NCBI GenBank assembly: GCA_944376125.1
Contig: CALWBQ010000016.1
Location: 118,560-182,559 of the forward strand
Source: an uncultured Lachnospiraceae bacterium
GTDB taxonomy: Bacteria > Bacillota > Clostridia > Lachnospirales > Lachnospiraceae
Direction: 5' to 3'
DNA length: 64,000 nucleotides
The position numbers and the translations under genes were made by a program. The notes beneath the pieces are model-generated. The model was not told the origin of the DNA and did not search any database. It saw only the letters and a program-made list of their open reading frames with translations. This document shows positions 24,120 through 33,737 of this stretch, one piece after another (within the stretch, counting starts at the first letter, position 1; the number at the start of each line of letters is the position of its first letter).

Positions 24120-26053
24120 TTGAGAAAATGAAATTTCTGAATATCTCGGGGCCAAAGGATGACATCGACCGGGTGGTAGATCAATACCTCTCAAAGTATG
24201 AAATCCATCTGGAAAATGCCTTATCAGAATTAAAAAATGTCCACAATCTTCGGCCTTTTGCGGAAACCAATCCTTACCGTGCAGAATATCAGCGTGCAAA
24301 AGAACTGGCGGCCGGGTTTCCAGAATCGGAGAGAGCTGTTTCTTCCTCTCCTATGGACATTCACGAGGCGGTGGAAACGATCCACCGGCTGGATCAGCTT
24401 TTAGACGGGCTTGCAGGGAAAGAGGAAGATCTGAAAACTCATCTTCGCGATGCCCAAAGTTTTCTGAATCAGATCCAGCCATTTGTAGGACTGGATTACA
24501 ATATCCATCAGATTCTTCAGTTTAAATATATAAAATACCGCTTCGGCCGTATAGCGAAAGATTATTACAATAAGTTTTATACCTTTGTATACGATACGAT
24601 CGATACGATCATGTTTGCATGCCACGAAGATGACGACTATGTCTGGCTCCTTTATTTTGTGCCGGAGCGGCTGGCTGACAAGGTGGATACGATTTATGCT
24701 TCCATGCATTTTGAACGGCTTTTTGTCCCTGACAAGTATATGGGCGGAACTCCCCAGGATGTGACTACTGAAGTTAATCACCAGATATCCTGTCTGAACA
24801 ATCAGATTGAAAATCTGGAAAAAGAGATTGCATCGATTCTCCAAAAAGAAAAAGAGAATCTGCTGTCAGCCTGCAGCCGGCTCACCATCTTCTCCCAGAA
24901 TTTTGATATCCGGAAAATGGCTGCCTGTACTATGAATCCTGACCACACCTTTTACATTTTATGTGGATGGATGGCTGAAAATGATGCCAATCGTCTTCAG
25001 AATGAGCTTTCAAAAGATGACAATGTTTTCTGCATCATAGAAAACGATCACACGAATCTTCTCAATGGGCCGCCTACCAAAATGAAAAATCCATGGATTT
25101 TCAGGCCCTTCGAGATGTTTATTAAAATGTATGGCCTGCCGGCCTACAATGAGATTGATCCCACTGTTCTGATCGGAATCACATACTCCTTTTTATTTGG
25201 CTTTATGTTCGGAGACGCCGGCCAGGGGCTCTGCCTGTTGATAGGAGGCTTCCTGCTCTACAAGGCAAAGAAAATGGACCTGGCGGCGATCATCTCCTGC
25301 TGCGGATTCTTCTCCACCATATTTGGCCTGATGTTTGGCAGCATCTTCGGCTTTGAAGATCTGATCGAGCCCCTCTGGCTCAGACCTGCTGAGGCGATGA
25401 CAGACCTTCCTTTTATCGGAAGACTGAATACCGTCTTCGTTGTAGCTATTGCTTTAGGCATGGTGATCATACTCCTCACCATGGTATTAAATATTATTAA
25501 CGCCTACCGGGCCCATCAGCCGGCGGAGGCATGGTTCGACACGAACGGAATTGCCGGTTTCGTATTCTACGGCAGTCTGGCTGCCACCATCGTACTGTTT
25601 ATGTCTGGCCATACGCTTCCGGCTGCCTCTGTGCTGGTTGTCATGTTCCTGATCCCTCTTCTCATCATTTTCTTCAAGGAGCCTTTGACGGCTGCCGTTG
25701 AAAAAAAGGCGGAGAAGATCGAGGGGGGAATCGGAATGTTTATCGTTCAGGGCTTTTTTGAAATGTTTGAAGTCCTGTTAAGCTATTTTTCCAACACTCT
25801 GTCCTTCGTCCGTGTGGGAGCTTTTGCTGTCAGCCACGCTGCGATGATGGAGGTAGTCCTGATGCTGGCCGGCGCAGAGGCCGGAAATCCTAATTGGGCC
25901 GTTATCGTCTTAGGCAACCTGTTTGTCTGCGGAATGGAGGGACTGATCGTAGGAATTCAAGTTCTTCGTCTTGAATATTACGAACTGTTTAGCCGTTTCT
26001 ATCACGGCAGCGGCCGGGCATTCAAACCCTATGGAAAAACTTCTCAGCAGTAA
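24116..26053 (+). CDS. ntpI: V-type ATP synthase subunit I (a-subunit)
   Basis: Stator membrane subunit that forms the ion half-channels, 645 residues. The N-terminal half (about 1-320) is a helical cytoplasmic arm with coiled coils, and the C-terminal half contains about seven membrane helices. The conserved segments PTKMKNPWIFRPFEMFIKMYGLPAYNEIDPT, FGFMFGDAGQG and SNTLSFVRVGAFAVSHAAMM are present, the last holding the essential arginine. Starts with GTG at 24116, coupled to subunit C. Confidence 0.95.
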   Translation: MIEKMKFLNISGPKDDIDRVVDQYLSKYEIHLENALSELKNVHNLRPFAETNPYRAEYQRAKELAAGFPESERAVSSSPMDIHEAVETIHRLDQLLDGLAGKEEDLKTHLRDAQSFLNQIQPFVGLDYNIHQILQFKYIKYRFGRIAKDYYNKFYTFVYDTIDTIMFACHEDDDYVWLLYFVPERLADKVDTIYASMHFERLFVPDKYMGGTPQDVTTEVNHQISCLNNQIENLEKEIASILQKEKENLLSACSRLTIFSQNFDIRKMAACTMNPDHTFYILCGWMAENDANRLQNELSKDDNVFCIIENDHTNLLNGPPTKMKNPWIFRPFEMFIKMYGLPAYNEIDPTVLIGITYSFLFGFMFGDAGQGLCLLIGGFLLYKAKKMDLAAIISCCGFFSTIFGLMFGSIFGFEDLIEPLWLRPAEAMTDLPFIGRLNTVFVVAIALGMVIILLTMVLNIINAYRAHQPAEAWFDTNGIAGFVFYGSLAATIVLFMSGHTLPAASVLVVMFLIPLLIIFFKEPLTAAVEKKAEKIEGGIGMFIVQGFFEMFEVLLSYFSNTLSFVRVGAFAVSHAAMMEVVLMLAGAEAGNPNWAVIVLGNLFVCGMEGLIVGIQVLRLEYYELFSRFYHGSGRAFKPYGKTSQQ

Positions 26054-26108
26054 CCAGTAAGTTCATTACTATCTCAATAAAATAATCAATCAAAAAGGAG
26101 AGATCAAC

Positions 26109-26546
26109 ATGACTTTAGCAGTAAAAATCACGTTAGCCCTGGCATTAATCTTAGGTATTGCAGTTCCCTTCGGAGCATTCGCAGCAGGCGAGAAGACCCG
26201 CGGCCGCTATAAAGTGGCTCTGGGAACCAACGTCTTTCTTTTCTTCGGAACCATGTTGGTTCTTGTGTTCCTGATGTTCTCCGGCACTGCTTTTGCTGAC
26301 ACCGCAGAGGCCGCTGCTTCCGCCGCTTCCTCTTCTACCGGATGGGGATATCTGGCAGCTGCCCTCTCCACTGGCATGTCCTGCATCGGCGGCGGTATCG
26401 CTGTTTCTGCTGCCGCATCAGCCGCTCTGGGCGCCATCAGCGAGGATGGCTCTATTCTTGGTAAATCCTTAATCTTCGTTGGTCTTGCCGAAGGTGTTTG
26501 CTTATACGGACTGATCATTTCCTTTATGATCCTGGGTCAGCTTTAA
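26109..26546 (+). CDS. ntpK: V-type ATP synthase subunit K (rotor-ring proteolipid)
   Basis: A 145-residue c-ring subunit. Four hydrophobic helices are seen: about 5-25, 36-58, 75-107 (GWGYLAAALSTGMSCIGGGIAVSAAASAALGAI) and 118-144. Only the C-terminal hairpin carries the classical ring motif with the ion-binding glutamate in GLAEGVCLYGLII; the first hairpin has no obvious carboxylate, so one site per four helices is likely. Na+ versus H+ specificity cannot be decided by eye. Preceded by AAAAAGGAGAG. Confidence 0.93.
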   Translation: MTLAVKITLALALILGIAVPFGAFAAGEKTRGRYKVALGTNVFLFFGTMLVLVFLMFSGTAFADTAEAAASAASSSTGWGYLAAALSTGMSCIGGGIAVSAAASAALGAISEDGSILGKSLIFVGLAEGVCLYGLIISFMILGQL

Positions 26547-26550
26547 TTCT

Positions 26551-26859
26551 ATGAAAATGTATCTGATCAGCGATAATATCGACACCTGGACCGGCATGCG
26601 GCTGGCAGGTGTGGAAGGCAGCGTCGTCCACCAGAGGGCGGAGCTGAAAGAAGCCCTTGATAAAGTTTTGGCCGACAAGGAGATCGGGATTCTTCTTCTG
26701 ACCGAAAAATTCGGCAGGGAATTTCCAGAAATCATCGATGAGATCAAACTGGAACGGAAATCTCCTCTCATCGTAGAAATTCCTGACCGACACGGTACCG
26801 GCCGCAAGCCCAACTTTATCACCGACTATGTCAATGAAGCTATTGGACTGAAACTATAG
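26551..26859 (+). CDS. ntpG: V-type ATP synthase subunit F (NtpG)
   Basis: Small central-stalk rotor subunit of 102 residues with the CheY-like alternating fold: MYLISDNIDTWTGMRLAGVEG, KEIGILLLTEKF, SPLIVEIPDRHG. It starts five bases after the subunit K stop. The SD is weak, so translation may rely on coupling. Confidence 0.9.
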   Translation: MKMYLISDNIDTWTGMRLAGVEGSVVHQRAELKEALDKVLADKEIGILLLTEKFGREFPEIIDEIKLERKSPLIVEIPDRHGTGRKPNFITDYVNEAIGLKL

Positions 26860-26876
26860 AAAGCAGGTGACTTATT

Positions 26877-27467
26877 TTGACAACCGACGAGAAATTACAG
26901 CATTTCATGGACATCTGCATGGAAGATGCCAGAGCCAAAAGTGCCCGCCTGTATGATGAATATGCCTCTGCCCTGGAGCAGACTTTCGAGGAGCATAAAA
27001 AGGAAGCTGTCCGGCGTCTGGATATGCAGCTTCAGGGAGAATCCGAAAAAATTGGCCGGGAGATCAACAAAAAACTGGCTTTGGCACAGATTAATATAAA
27101 ACGGGAGATGAGCAGACGCCAGGAGGAGCTGAAAGATATGCTTTTCGTGGAGGTTCGTAATCTCCTTGCCGATTTTATGGGTACAGCCGAATACGCCCGC
27201 CTTTTAGAGCGCCAGATCGACGAAGCCCATGCAGTTGCCGGAGATAAGGATCTGATTATCTATATCGACCCTGCCGATGAGTCTCTGCTCCAGACTCTCT
27301 CTCTCCAGAACAGAGAAGCTGTTAAGATCAGCGCCTATTCCTTTTCAGGCGGCATGAGAGCTGTTATTCCCGATTCCCATATCCTGATCGACAATTCCTT
27401 TGAGACCAAGCTGGAGGAGGCCCGGCGCAGATTTCAATTTGATTTAGGAGGAAATGGCCATGAATAA
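26877..27467 (+). CDS. ntpE: V-type ATP synthase subunit E
   Basis: Peripheral stalk subunit of 196 residues. A long N-terminal helix (LEQTFEEHKKEAVRRLDMQLQ and onward) precedes a mixed C-terminal domain ending in GGMRAVIPDSHILIDNSFETKLEE, the usual subunit E signature. Start codon is TTG at 26877 after AGGTGA. The 3' end overlaps the start of subunit A by eight bases. Confidence 0.9.
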   Translation: MTTDEKLQHFMDICMEDARAKSARLYDEYASALEQTFEEHKKEAVRRLDMQLQGESEKIGREINKKLALAQINIKREMSRRQEELKDMLFVEVRNLLADFMGTAEYARLLERQIDEAHAVAGDKDLIIYIDPADESLLQTLSLQNREAVKISAYSFSGGMRAVIPDSHILIDNSFETKLEEARRRFQFDLGGNGHE

Positions 27468-29226
27468 AACCGGTATTATTTACGGGATCAACGGCCCTGT
27501 TGTCTATCTCCAGGGCGACCCGGGATTCCAGATGAATGAGATGGTCTACGTTGGCCGCCAAAATCTGGTAGGCGAGGTCATCGGCCTTACCTCTGACCGC
27601 ACTACAGTTCAGGTCTATGAAGAAACCTCAGGGATCAAGCCTGGTGAGACTGTCACTGGAACCGGCTCGCCAGTATCTGTCACTCTGGCTCCGGGAATCC
27701 TGAACAACATTTTCGACGGCATCGAGCGCCCGTTGAGCGAAATCGCCAAAACGGAGGGCGCCTACATCAGCAGAGGCGTCAGCGTGGACTCCCTGGATCA
27801 CAGCAAAAAGTGGCAGACTCACCTTACAGTCAAAAAGGGCGATCAGCTCCTCCCGGGATCTATCATCGCAGAGGTTCCCGAGACTCATGCTATCGTCCAT
27901 AAAGTCATGCTCCCGCCAAATGTAGATGGCTATGTGCTGGATGCGGTTTCCGACGGCGAATACACCATTGATGATGTTCTGCTGACCCTTCAGCTTCCTG
28001 ACGGATCTGAAAAAAAGATCACAATGGCTCAGAAGTGGCCCATCCGTGTTCCCAGGCCGACAGCTAAGCGGTTTCCAGCCACTAAACCTCTGATCACCGG
28101 CCAGAGAATCCTGGATACACTGTTTCCCATTGCAAAAGGAGGCACTGCCGCTGTCCCCGGCGGATTTGGAACCGGAAAGACCATGACACAGCACCAGATC
28201 GCCAAGTGGTCCGATGCTGATATTATCATTTATATCGGATGCGGAGAGCGGGGCAACGAGATGACTCAGGTTCTTGAGGAATTTACTCAGCTTGTAGATC
28301 CCAAATCAGGCAATCCCCTGATGGACCGGACAACCCTGATCGCCAATACCTCCAACATGCCGGTGGCTGCCCGTGAGGCAAGCCTGTATTCCGGCCTTAC
28401 CCTGGCAGAATATTACCGGGACATGGGCTACCATGTAGCTATCATGGCTGACTCTACATCCCGATGGGCCGAGGCTCTGAGGGAGCTCTCTGGACGTTTG
28501 GAAGAAATGCCTGCCGAGGAAGGCTTCCCGGCTTATCTGGCTTCCCGCCTTTCCGCCTTTTACGAGCGCGCCGGCATGGTCCGGAATCTCAACGGCACAG
28601 AAGGTTCTGTTTCTATCATCGGAGCCGTCTCTCCTCAGGGCGGTGACTTCTCCGAACCTGTCACCCAGAATACTAAGCGTTTTGTTCGCTGCTTCTGGGC
28701 CTTGGATAAGTCCCTGGCTTATGCTCGCCATTATCCGGCTATCCAATGGCTGACCAGCTATTCTGAATACCTGTCAGAGCTGGCCCCGTGGTATACCGAT
28801 AATGTAGATCGCCGTTTTGTGGATTACCGCAATCAGATGGTCTACATCCTGACTCAAGAGAGCAGCCTGATGGAGATTGTAAAGCTGATCGGAGCTGACG
28901 TTCTTCCCGACGATCAGAAACTGATCCTGGAGATCGCCAAAGTCATCCGTGTAGGCTTTCTTCAGCAGAATGCTTTCCATCAAGAAGACACCTGCGTTCC
29001 TTTGAGCAAGCAGTTTAAGATGATGGAAGTAATTCTCTACCTGTATAAAAAAAGCCGCACTCTGATTTCTATGGGAATGCCCATGTCTGTCCTGAAGCAG
29101 GATCCCATATTTGATAAAGTAATTTCCATCAAATATGATGTCCCCAACGACCGGCTGGATATGTTCGACGATTACATGAAGCAAATTGATAAGTTCTATG
29201 ACGATGTTCTGGAACGGAATGCATAA
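27460..29226 (+). CDS. ntpA: V-type ATP synthase catalytic subunit A
   Basis: Nucleotide-hydrolysing subunit of the A3B3 head, 588 residues. The P-loop is GGFGTGKT in AAVPGGFGTGKTMTQ, the arm contains the A-subunit-specific non-homologous region (about 115-190), and the catalytic glutamate lies in CGERGNEMTQVLEEF. ADSTSRWAEALRE is the Walker B-proximal signature. ATG at 27460 is chosen because AGGAGG (27446-27451) is 8 bases upstream, while the ATG at 27454 is too close. Confidence 0.97.
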   Translation: MNKTGIIYGINGPVVYLQGDPGFQMNEMVYVGRQNLVGEVIGLTSDRTTVQVYEETSGIKPGETVTGTGSPVSVTLAPGILNNIFDGIERPLSEIAKTEGAYISRGVSVDSLDHSKKWQTHLTVKKGDQLLPGSIIAEVPETHAIVHKVMLPPNVDGYVLDAVSDGEYTIDDVLLTLQLPDGSEKKITMAQKWPIRVPRPTAKRFPATKPLITGQRILDTLFPIAKGGTAAVPGGFGTGKTMTQHQIAKWSDADIIIYIGCGERGNEMTQVLEEFTQLVDPKSGNPLMDRTTLIANTSNMPVAAREASLYSGLTLAEYYRDMGYHVAIMADSTSRWAEALRELSGRLEEMPAEEGFPAYLASRLSAFYERAGMVRNLNGTEGSVSIIGAVSPQGGDFSEPVTQNTKRFVRCFWALDKSLAYARHYPAIQWLTSYSEYLSELAPWYTDNVDRRFVDYRNQMVYILTQESSLMEIVKLIGADVLPDDQKLILEIAKVIRVGFLQQNAFHQEDTCVPLSKQFKMMEVILYLYKKSRTLISMGMPMSVLKQDPIFDKVISIKYDVPNDRLDMFDDYMKQIDKFYDDVLERNA

Positions 29227-29241
29227 AAGGAGGGAGCATTT

Positions 29242-30633
29242 ATGGCGATTGAATATTTAGGTCTAAGCGCAATCAATGGCCCTCTGGTCGTTCTGGAGGG
29301 CGTTCAGGATGCGGCATACGACGAGATTGTAGAAATGACCGTAAACGGCAAAGAAAAAAAATTGGGCCGCATTATCGAAATCTATAAGGACAAAGCTATC
29401 ATTCAGGTCTTTGAGGGCACTGAAGGGATGGCTCTTAGAAATACTCACACCCGGCTCACCGGGCATCCCATGGAGATAACCGTCTCTGAGTCTATGCTGG
29501 GCCGCACCTTTAACGGCATCGGTCAGCCTATTGACGGTCTTGGGGATATCATCTCCGATATCAAGCTGGACATCAACGGCAAGCCGCTGAACCCAGTGAC
29601 CCGCGAATACCCCAGAAACTACATCCGAACTGGAATCTCCGCCATCGACGGCCTGACCACCCTGATCAGAGGACAGAAGCTGCCGATCTTTTCCGGAAAC
29701 GGCCTTCCCCATGACCAGCTGGCTGCTCAGATCGTTCAGCAGGCGTCCCTTGGGGAGGATTCTGATGAGGAATTTGCCATCGTCTTTGCGGCTATGGGTG
29801 TAAAATACGATGTGGCTGACTTTTTCCGCCGTACTTTTGAGGAAAGCGGCGTTTCTTCCCATGTGGCAATGTTCATCAATCTGGCCAATGACCCTGTGGT
29901 GGAACGTCTGATTACTCCAAAAATCGCTCTGACACTGGCAGAGTATCTGGCATTCGAGAAGAGTATGCATATCCTGGTAATCCTTACAGATATGACCTCC
30001 TTTGCTGAGGCCATGCGTGAGGTTTCCTCCTCCAAAGGGGAGATTCCTTCCCGTAAAGGCTTTCCCGGATACCTGTACAGCGAGCTGGCTGCCATCTATG
30101 AGCGGGCAGGCATTGTGGAAGGCATCAACGGCTCAGTCACTCAGATCCCGATTCTGACCATGCCCAACGATGACATTACTCATCCTATCCCGGACTTGAC
30201 CGGCTATATTACAGAAGGCCAGATCGTTCTGGACAGAAGCCTCTACGGACAGTCCATCTATCCCCCGATCAATGTCCTTCCGTCCCTGTCCCGTCTGATG
30301 AAGGACGGCATCGGCGAAGGGTACACCAGAGCCGACCATCAGGATGTGGCAAACCAGCTCTTTTCCTGCTACGCCAAAGTCGGGGATGCCCGGGCTCTGG
30401 CCTCCGTAATCGGTGAGGATGAACTTTCCCCCATCGATAAAAAATACCTGGAATTCGGCAAGGCTTTTGAGCAGCACTTTATCGGCCAGGATATCCATGA
30501 AAACCGTACAATCCTGCAGACACTGGACATTGGCTGGCAGCTTCTTGGTATGCTTCCGAGAACTGAGCTGGACCGCATCGACACTAAGGTCCTTGACCAG
30601 TACTACAAACCTGCAGAAGAGGCGGAACAGTAA
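29242..30633 (+). CDS. ntpB: V-type ATP synthase regulatory subunit B
   Basis: Non-catalytic nucleotide-site subunit of the A3B3 head, 463 residues. As expected for subunit B, the P-loop is degenerate ([14 protein letters not shown]), while [22 protein letters not shown] and [17 protein letters not shown] are conserved. The latter region carries the arginine-finger neighbourhood, and [15 protein letters not shown] is typical. It follows subunit A by 15 bases. Confidence 0.97.
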   Translation: MAIEYLGLSAINGPLVVLEGVQDAAYDEIVEMTVNGKEKKLGRIIEIYKDKAIIQVFEGTEGMALRNTHTRLTGHPMEITVSESMLGRTFNGIGQPIDGLGDIISDIKLDINGKPLNPVTREYPRNYIRTGISAIDGLTTLIRGQKLPIFSGNGLPHDQLAAQIVQQASLGEDSDEEFAIVFAAMGVKYDVADFFRRTFEESGVSSHVAMFINLANDPVVERLITPKIALTLAEYLAFEKSMHILVILTDMTSFAEAMREVSSSKGEIPSRKGFPGYLYSELAAIYERAGIVEGINGSVTQIPILTMPNDDITHPIPDLTGYITEGQIVLDRSLYGQSIYPPINVLPSLSRLMKDGIGEGYTRADHQDVANQLFSCYAKVGDARALASVIGEDELSPIDKKYLEFGKAFEQHFIGQDIHENRTILQTLDIGWQLLGMLPRTELDRIDTKVLDQYYKPAEEAEQ

Positions 30634-30649
30634 ATAGGGAGGGATTTTT

Positions 30650-31276
30650 ATGGATCCAAATACATTTCCCACAAAGGGCAACCTGATCCTGGCAAAAAAC
30701 TCTCTGGCCCTGGCAAGACAGGGCTATGGGCTGATGGACAAAAAGCGGAATATTCTGATCCGAGAATTAATGACCCTAATCGATCAGGCAAAAGATATCC
30801 AGTCTGAGATCGATGTCACCTTTCGGGAGGCTTACCAGGCTCTCCAGAAAGCAAATATTGATCTTGGAATTAATTATGTCCAGGAGATCAGCCTGCTGAT
30901 CCCTGTGGAAACCTCAATAAAAATTAAAACCCGAAGTATTATGGGTACAGAAATTCCCCTTGTCCAGCATGATCCTGCGCCTGTGGTTCCTTATTACTCA
31001 TTCTATAATACCAGCGAATCTCTGGATATTGCAAAACTGAAATTCGAGAAGGTGAAGGAGCTTACCATTAAACTGTCCATGGTGGAGAATTCTGCCTACC
31101 GCCTGGCATCGAATATCAAGAAGACCCAAAAGAGGGCCAATGCTTTAAAAAATATTACCATCCCCACCTATGAGGCTCTGACCAAAAATATTTCCGATGC
31201 CCTAGAGGAAAAGGACAGGGAGGAATTTACCAGGCTTAAAGTGATTAAGCGGAACAAAGAGAAAACCAACTCATAA
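30650..31276 (+). CDS. ntpD: V-type ATP synthase central-stalk subunit D
   Basis: Rotor axle subunit of 208 residues. Two long antiparallel helices form its N- and C-terminal parts: PTKGNLILAKNSLALARQG and AYRLASNIKKTQKRANALKN. These match the subunit D signature. It is the last gene of the nine-gene operon (H/G-C-I-K-F-E-A-B-D), and a terminator follows within a few bases. Confidence 0.95.
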   Translation: MDPNTFPTKGNLILAKNSLALARQGYGLMDKKRNILIRELMTLIDQAKDIQSEIDVTFREAYQALQKANIDLGINYVQEISLLIPVETSIKIKTRSIMGTEIPLVQHDPAPVVPYYSFYNTSESLDIAKLKFEKVKELTIKLSMVENSAYRLASNIKKTQKRANALKNITIPTYEALTKNISDALEEKDREEFTRLKVIKRNKEKTNS

Positions 31277-31280
31277 TCAA

Positions 31281-31330
31281 AAGCATTCCTTACCGGCCAT
31301 ACTTATGGCCGGCACAGAGGATGCTTTTTT
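31281..31330 (+). terminator. Intrinsic terminator of the V-ATPase operon
   Basis: Outer arms AAGCATTCC and GGATGCTT flank a perfect inner stem CCGGCCAT-ACTT-ATGGCCGG (31293-31312), with six T after it. A longer reading of the next gene would start inside this hairpin, which argues for its downstream start. Confidence 0.85.
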
Positions 31331-31364
31331 CAGACTCGCTTACAATTTGGGAGGACCTTTATTT

Positions 31365-32075
31365 ATGAAATTTCTGCACAACCTTGCCGGGTTTATCTGT
31401 GCCTGCTGTCTTATGGCAATCCTTTTAATCAGCTCTGTAGAGGCGGTGGCCTATTGGATTCCCGGTTATTATGAAAGAGAATATGAAAAGTACCAGGTTC
31501 TGGATGACCTTCCTTCCATGACTATGGAAGATCTGCTGACTGTAACAGACGAAATGATGGACTATTTAAGGGGAGATCGGGAAGATCTCCATGTATACAC
31601 CACCATGGGAGGCGAATACCGGGAATTTTTCAATGAGCGGGAGATCGCACACATGGAAGATGTTCGCGGCCTTTTCCTGGCAGCAATCCAGATTCGCCGG
31701 ATTGCCATCGCTTTGCTTATCCTCTGCCTCGTATTCCTGGCGGCAACAAAAGCGAAGATATCCCTGATCCTCCCCCGGGCAATCTGTGTAGGCATGGGGG
31801 TGATTTTTCTGATCGGAGCCGGGCTTGGGGCACTTATCGCATCCGACTTTAACCGGTATTTCGTTATCTTCCACCACATATTCTTCAATAATGATCTGTG
31901 GATCCTGAATCCGGCTACTGACATGCTGATCAATATTGTTCCAGAACCATTTTTCATGGACACGGCATTTTTAATCCTGGCAATATTTGGGGCTTCTACA
32001 GTCCTAGTCTTTGGAATCAGCCTTTTCCTCTGGAGAAAAGTGCGCAAAACCGCCTTTACTTGTCGCAAAAAATAG
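31365..32075 (+). CDS. TIGR01906 / DUF1461 family integral membrane protein
   Basis: A 236-residue membrane protein matching the TIGR01906 family of Clostridia: N-terminal helix (LAGFICACCLMAILLISSVEAVAYW), an extracytoplasmic region with the family-like HMEDVRGLFLAAIQIRRI, then three further membrane helices ending in a basic tail. Function unknown. The ATG at 31365 follows GGGAGGA and places the start after the upstream terminator; an in-frame start at 31305 lies inside that hairpin. Confidence 0.78.
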   Translation: MKFLHNLAGFICACCLMAILLISSVEAVAYWIPGYYEREYEKYQVLDDLPSMTMEDLLTVTDEMMDYLRGDREDLHVYTTMGGEYREFFNEREIAHMEDVRGLFLAAIQIRRIAIALLILCLVFLAATKAKISLILPRAICVGMGVIFLIGAGLGALIASDFNRYFVIFHHIFFNNDLWILNPATDMLINIVPEPFFMDTAFLILAIFGASTVLVFGISLFLWRKVRKTAFTCRKK

Positions 32076-32121
32076 CCTATACTGTAGGAAATGCCAACTG
32101 TTACATGGAGATTAAGAATTT

Positions 32122-33717
32122 ATGAATCGATTTTACAAATATTTCCTGGCTTTGGCCGCCTTCCTGACAGTGCTTGCTGGGATCTGTCCCACTGCAGCTC
32201 TGGCTGCCTCCTGGCCGGAAGACACCTATATCGAAGCCGGAGGCGGAATCGTGATGGATGCAGACTCTGGCACGATCCTTTACGGGAAAAACATCCATGA
32301 GCCCTTTTTCCCTGCAAGCATTACCAAAATCCTGACGGCTCTGATCGTCATTGAAAACTGCGACCTGGATGAGATGGTGACCTTTTCTTACGATGCAGTT
32401 CACAATGTTGAGGAAAATTCCAGCAATATGGCTGCCTCAGAGGGTGATGTCCTGTCTGTGGAAGATTGTCTATACGGGCTTCTGCTGGCCTCTGCCAACG
32501 AGAGTGCAAACGCCCTGGCCGAACATGTTGCTGGATCCAGGGAGGCATTTGCAGATATGATGAATGAAAAAGCTGCCGAGCTGGGCTGTCAAGACAGCCA
32601 TTTTGCCAATCCCAGCGGTCTAAATGATCCAAATCATTATACCTCCGCCTATGACATGGCGCTTATCACCCAGGCAGCCCTGCAGAATGAGACCTTTGTA
32701 AAAATTGACAGCTCCCTCTATTGGAAGCATGCACCAATCAAACAGTATCCGGATCCGGAAGATCCCCACAATGTGGTCTATGCTCACCACCAGATGCTGA
32801 GAAAAAATACCTCTGTATATTATCCCGGCGCATTTGCCGGAAAGACGGGATATACTTCCCTGGCGGGAAATACCCTGGTCACCTGCGCGGAGAGGGACGG
32901 TATGACGCTGATCGCTGTTATCCTCAATGGACAGCAGGTTCATTACAGGGATACCAAACGCCTTCTGGATTTCGGGTTCGACAATTTTCAGACGCTGCGG
33001 GTGGCCGACTATGACAGCACCTACACATCCATAGAAAATGATATGACTATCGCCGGCCTCACGACCAGTGATATTACCGTTCTCTCTCTGGATAAGGACT
33101 GCTCTGTTACTCTGCCCAAAGGAGCTTCCCTCGCTGACGCACAGACAGCCATTACCTACGATCTGGATGCTTCTGCGCCAAAGAACGCTGTCGCCCAGAT
33201 CCAATACACATACAATGATCATGCCATCGGTTCCGCATATCTGCAGTTAAAAGAAGCAGAGGCCATCCGGTCTTCTCTCCCCTCTGAAGCAGCTCAGACG
33301 GAAGAGGCAGCAGAACTTTCGGGAACTCTGATGGAAACGGAAGAGTTTCCTCTTCCATCCCCCGCTGCGCTTCCATCTGAAATCCCAGCAGAAAGCCAGT
33401 TATCCGAAGCCTCTGAGACTTCGGAAGAAAACGGCCTTCTTTCTGGAATTCATTTTCCTGCGATCCCGTCAGCTGTCTGGATCGCCCTGGCCGTTGTACT
33501 GGTTTTGGCCATTCTGATCTTTATATCTGTTGCGGCAAAGAGATATTATGACAAAAAGGAGGCCCAGGAGCGTCAAAGGAGGAAGGCAAGGCGCAGCCAG
33601 CGCCTGAAAGACATTGGATGTACCCAGGAAGATTTTGATCTGATTTTAAAAGAAAAAAGAAATTCTTCCTATACCCCAAAGCGCCGGCCGAAACACAGCC
33701 CCCGCCGCAGGCGATAG
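32122..33717 (+). CDS. D-alanyl-D-alanine carboxypeptidase (PBP5/DacA family) with C-terminal membrane anchor
   Basis: Low-molecular-mass penicillin-binding protein that trims peptidoglycan pentapeptides, 531 residues. A signal peptide ends near AALAA (residue ~30). The serine peptidase motifs are complete: SITK (Ser66, Lys69), SAN (124-126) and KTG (241-243). After a beta-rich domain comes an acidic Ser/Glu/Pro linker (~380-440), a membrane helix (~452-472, VWIALAVVLVLAILIFISVA) and an unusually long, very basic cytoplasmic tail ending RRPKHSPRRRR. Most DacA proteins end in an amphipathic helix instead. Confidence 0.9.
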   Translation: MNRFYKYFLALAAFLTVLAGICPTAALAASWPEDTYIEAGGGIVMDADSGTILYGKNIHEPFFPASITKILTALIVIENCDLDEMVTFSYDAVHNVEENSSNMAASEGDVLSVEDCLYGLLLASANESANALAEHVAGSREAFADMMNEKAAELGCQDSHFANPSGLNDPNHYTSAYDMALITQAALQNETFVKIDSSLYWKHAPIKQYPDPEDPHNVVYAHHQMLRKNTSVYYPGAFAGKTGYTSLAGNTLVTCAERDGMTLIAVILNGQQVHYRDTKRLLDFGFDNFQTLRVADYDSTYTSIENDMTIAGLTTSDITVLSLDKDCSVTLPKGASLADAQTAITYDLDASAPKNAVAQIQYTYNDHAIGSAYLQLKEAEAIRSSLPSEAAQTEEAAELSGTLMETEEFPLPSPAALPSEIPAESQLSEASETSEENGLLSGIHFPAIPSAVWIALAVVLVLAILIFISVAAKRYYDKKEAQERQRRKARRSQRLKDIGCTQEDFDLILKEKRNSSYTPKRRPKHSPRRRR

Positions 33718-33737
33718 GCAGAAAGTGAGAATACAGT

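Noticed and set aside
24594..24611. Tandem GATACGATC-like repeat in the V-ATPase subunit I gene
   Set aside because: Encodes YDTIDTI in frame; too short to be a functional repeat.
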